A DNA stretch of 14,625 bases from Pseudomonadota bacterium (lineage in GTDB: Bacteria > Pseudomonadota > Gammaproteobacteria > Pseudomonadales > Azotimanducaceae): contig JAQBYL010000045.1 in the NCBI GenBank assembly GCA_027622495.1, positions 1-14,625 on the forward strand, given 5' to 3'. Shown here piece by piece: positions 14,557 to 14,625 of the stretch. Both the position numbers and the translations under genes were made by a program. The notes beneath the pieces are model-generated. The model was given only the letters and a program-made list of their open reading frames with translations, did not search any database and had not been told where the DNA came from. Every line of letters starts with the position of its first letter. The stretch's first letter is position 1.

Positions 14557-14625
<69 letters not shown>

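Overview
The window is a contiguous block of core transcription and translation genes, all on the minus strand. Read in transcript direction (high to low coordinate) the order is tRNA-Trp (5' end outside the window), secE, nusG, rplK, rplA, rplJ, rplL, rpoB, rpoC, rpsL, rpsG, fusA (3' part outside the window). This is the classic secE-nusG / L11-L1 / L10-L12-beta-beta' cluster running straight into the str operon. Every protein is full-length and conserved, apart from fusA, which the window edge cuts.

The arrangement points to a gammaproteobacterium outside the Enterobacterales. tRNA-Trp sits directly before secE and rpsL directly follows rpoC, as in Pseudomonas and relatives; in E. coli the str operon is elsewhere. 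The 1357-residue beta subunit, the 1403-residue beta' subunit (active-site residues at E. coli numbering) and the three-helix SecE agree. Genus cannot be decided from this window.

Layout: 14557-14625 is tRNA-Trp. 13636-14543 is secE-nusG (protein export; elongation and termination factor). 12418-13545 is rplK-rplA (the L11 stalk base and the L1 stalk). 12103-12417 is the long rplJ leader, which holds a recognisable L10 autoregulatory RNA with an enlarged apical arm. 11153-12102 is rplJ-rplL (ribosomal stalk). 10977-11152 is an intergenic region with a long inverted repeat. 2632-10976 is rpoB-rpoC (RNA polymerase catalytic subunits). 2382-2631 holds a good sigma70 promoter and a structured leader for the str operon. 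1-2381 is rpsL-rpsG-fusA.

The interest is in the non-coding gaps: the cloverleaf-like expansion of the L10 leader, a 23-codon Trp-rich candidate leader ORF with in-frame repeats before rpsL, repeats in the str leader, a tRNA processing site that would leave secE a 13-nt leader, and candidate L1, S7 and RNase III sites. I see no mobile element, CRISPR array, defence system or undescribed protein system. Rifampicin and streptomycin target residues look wild type.
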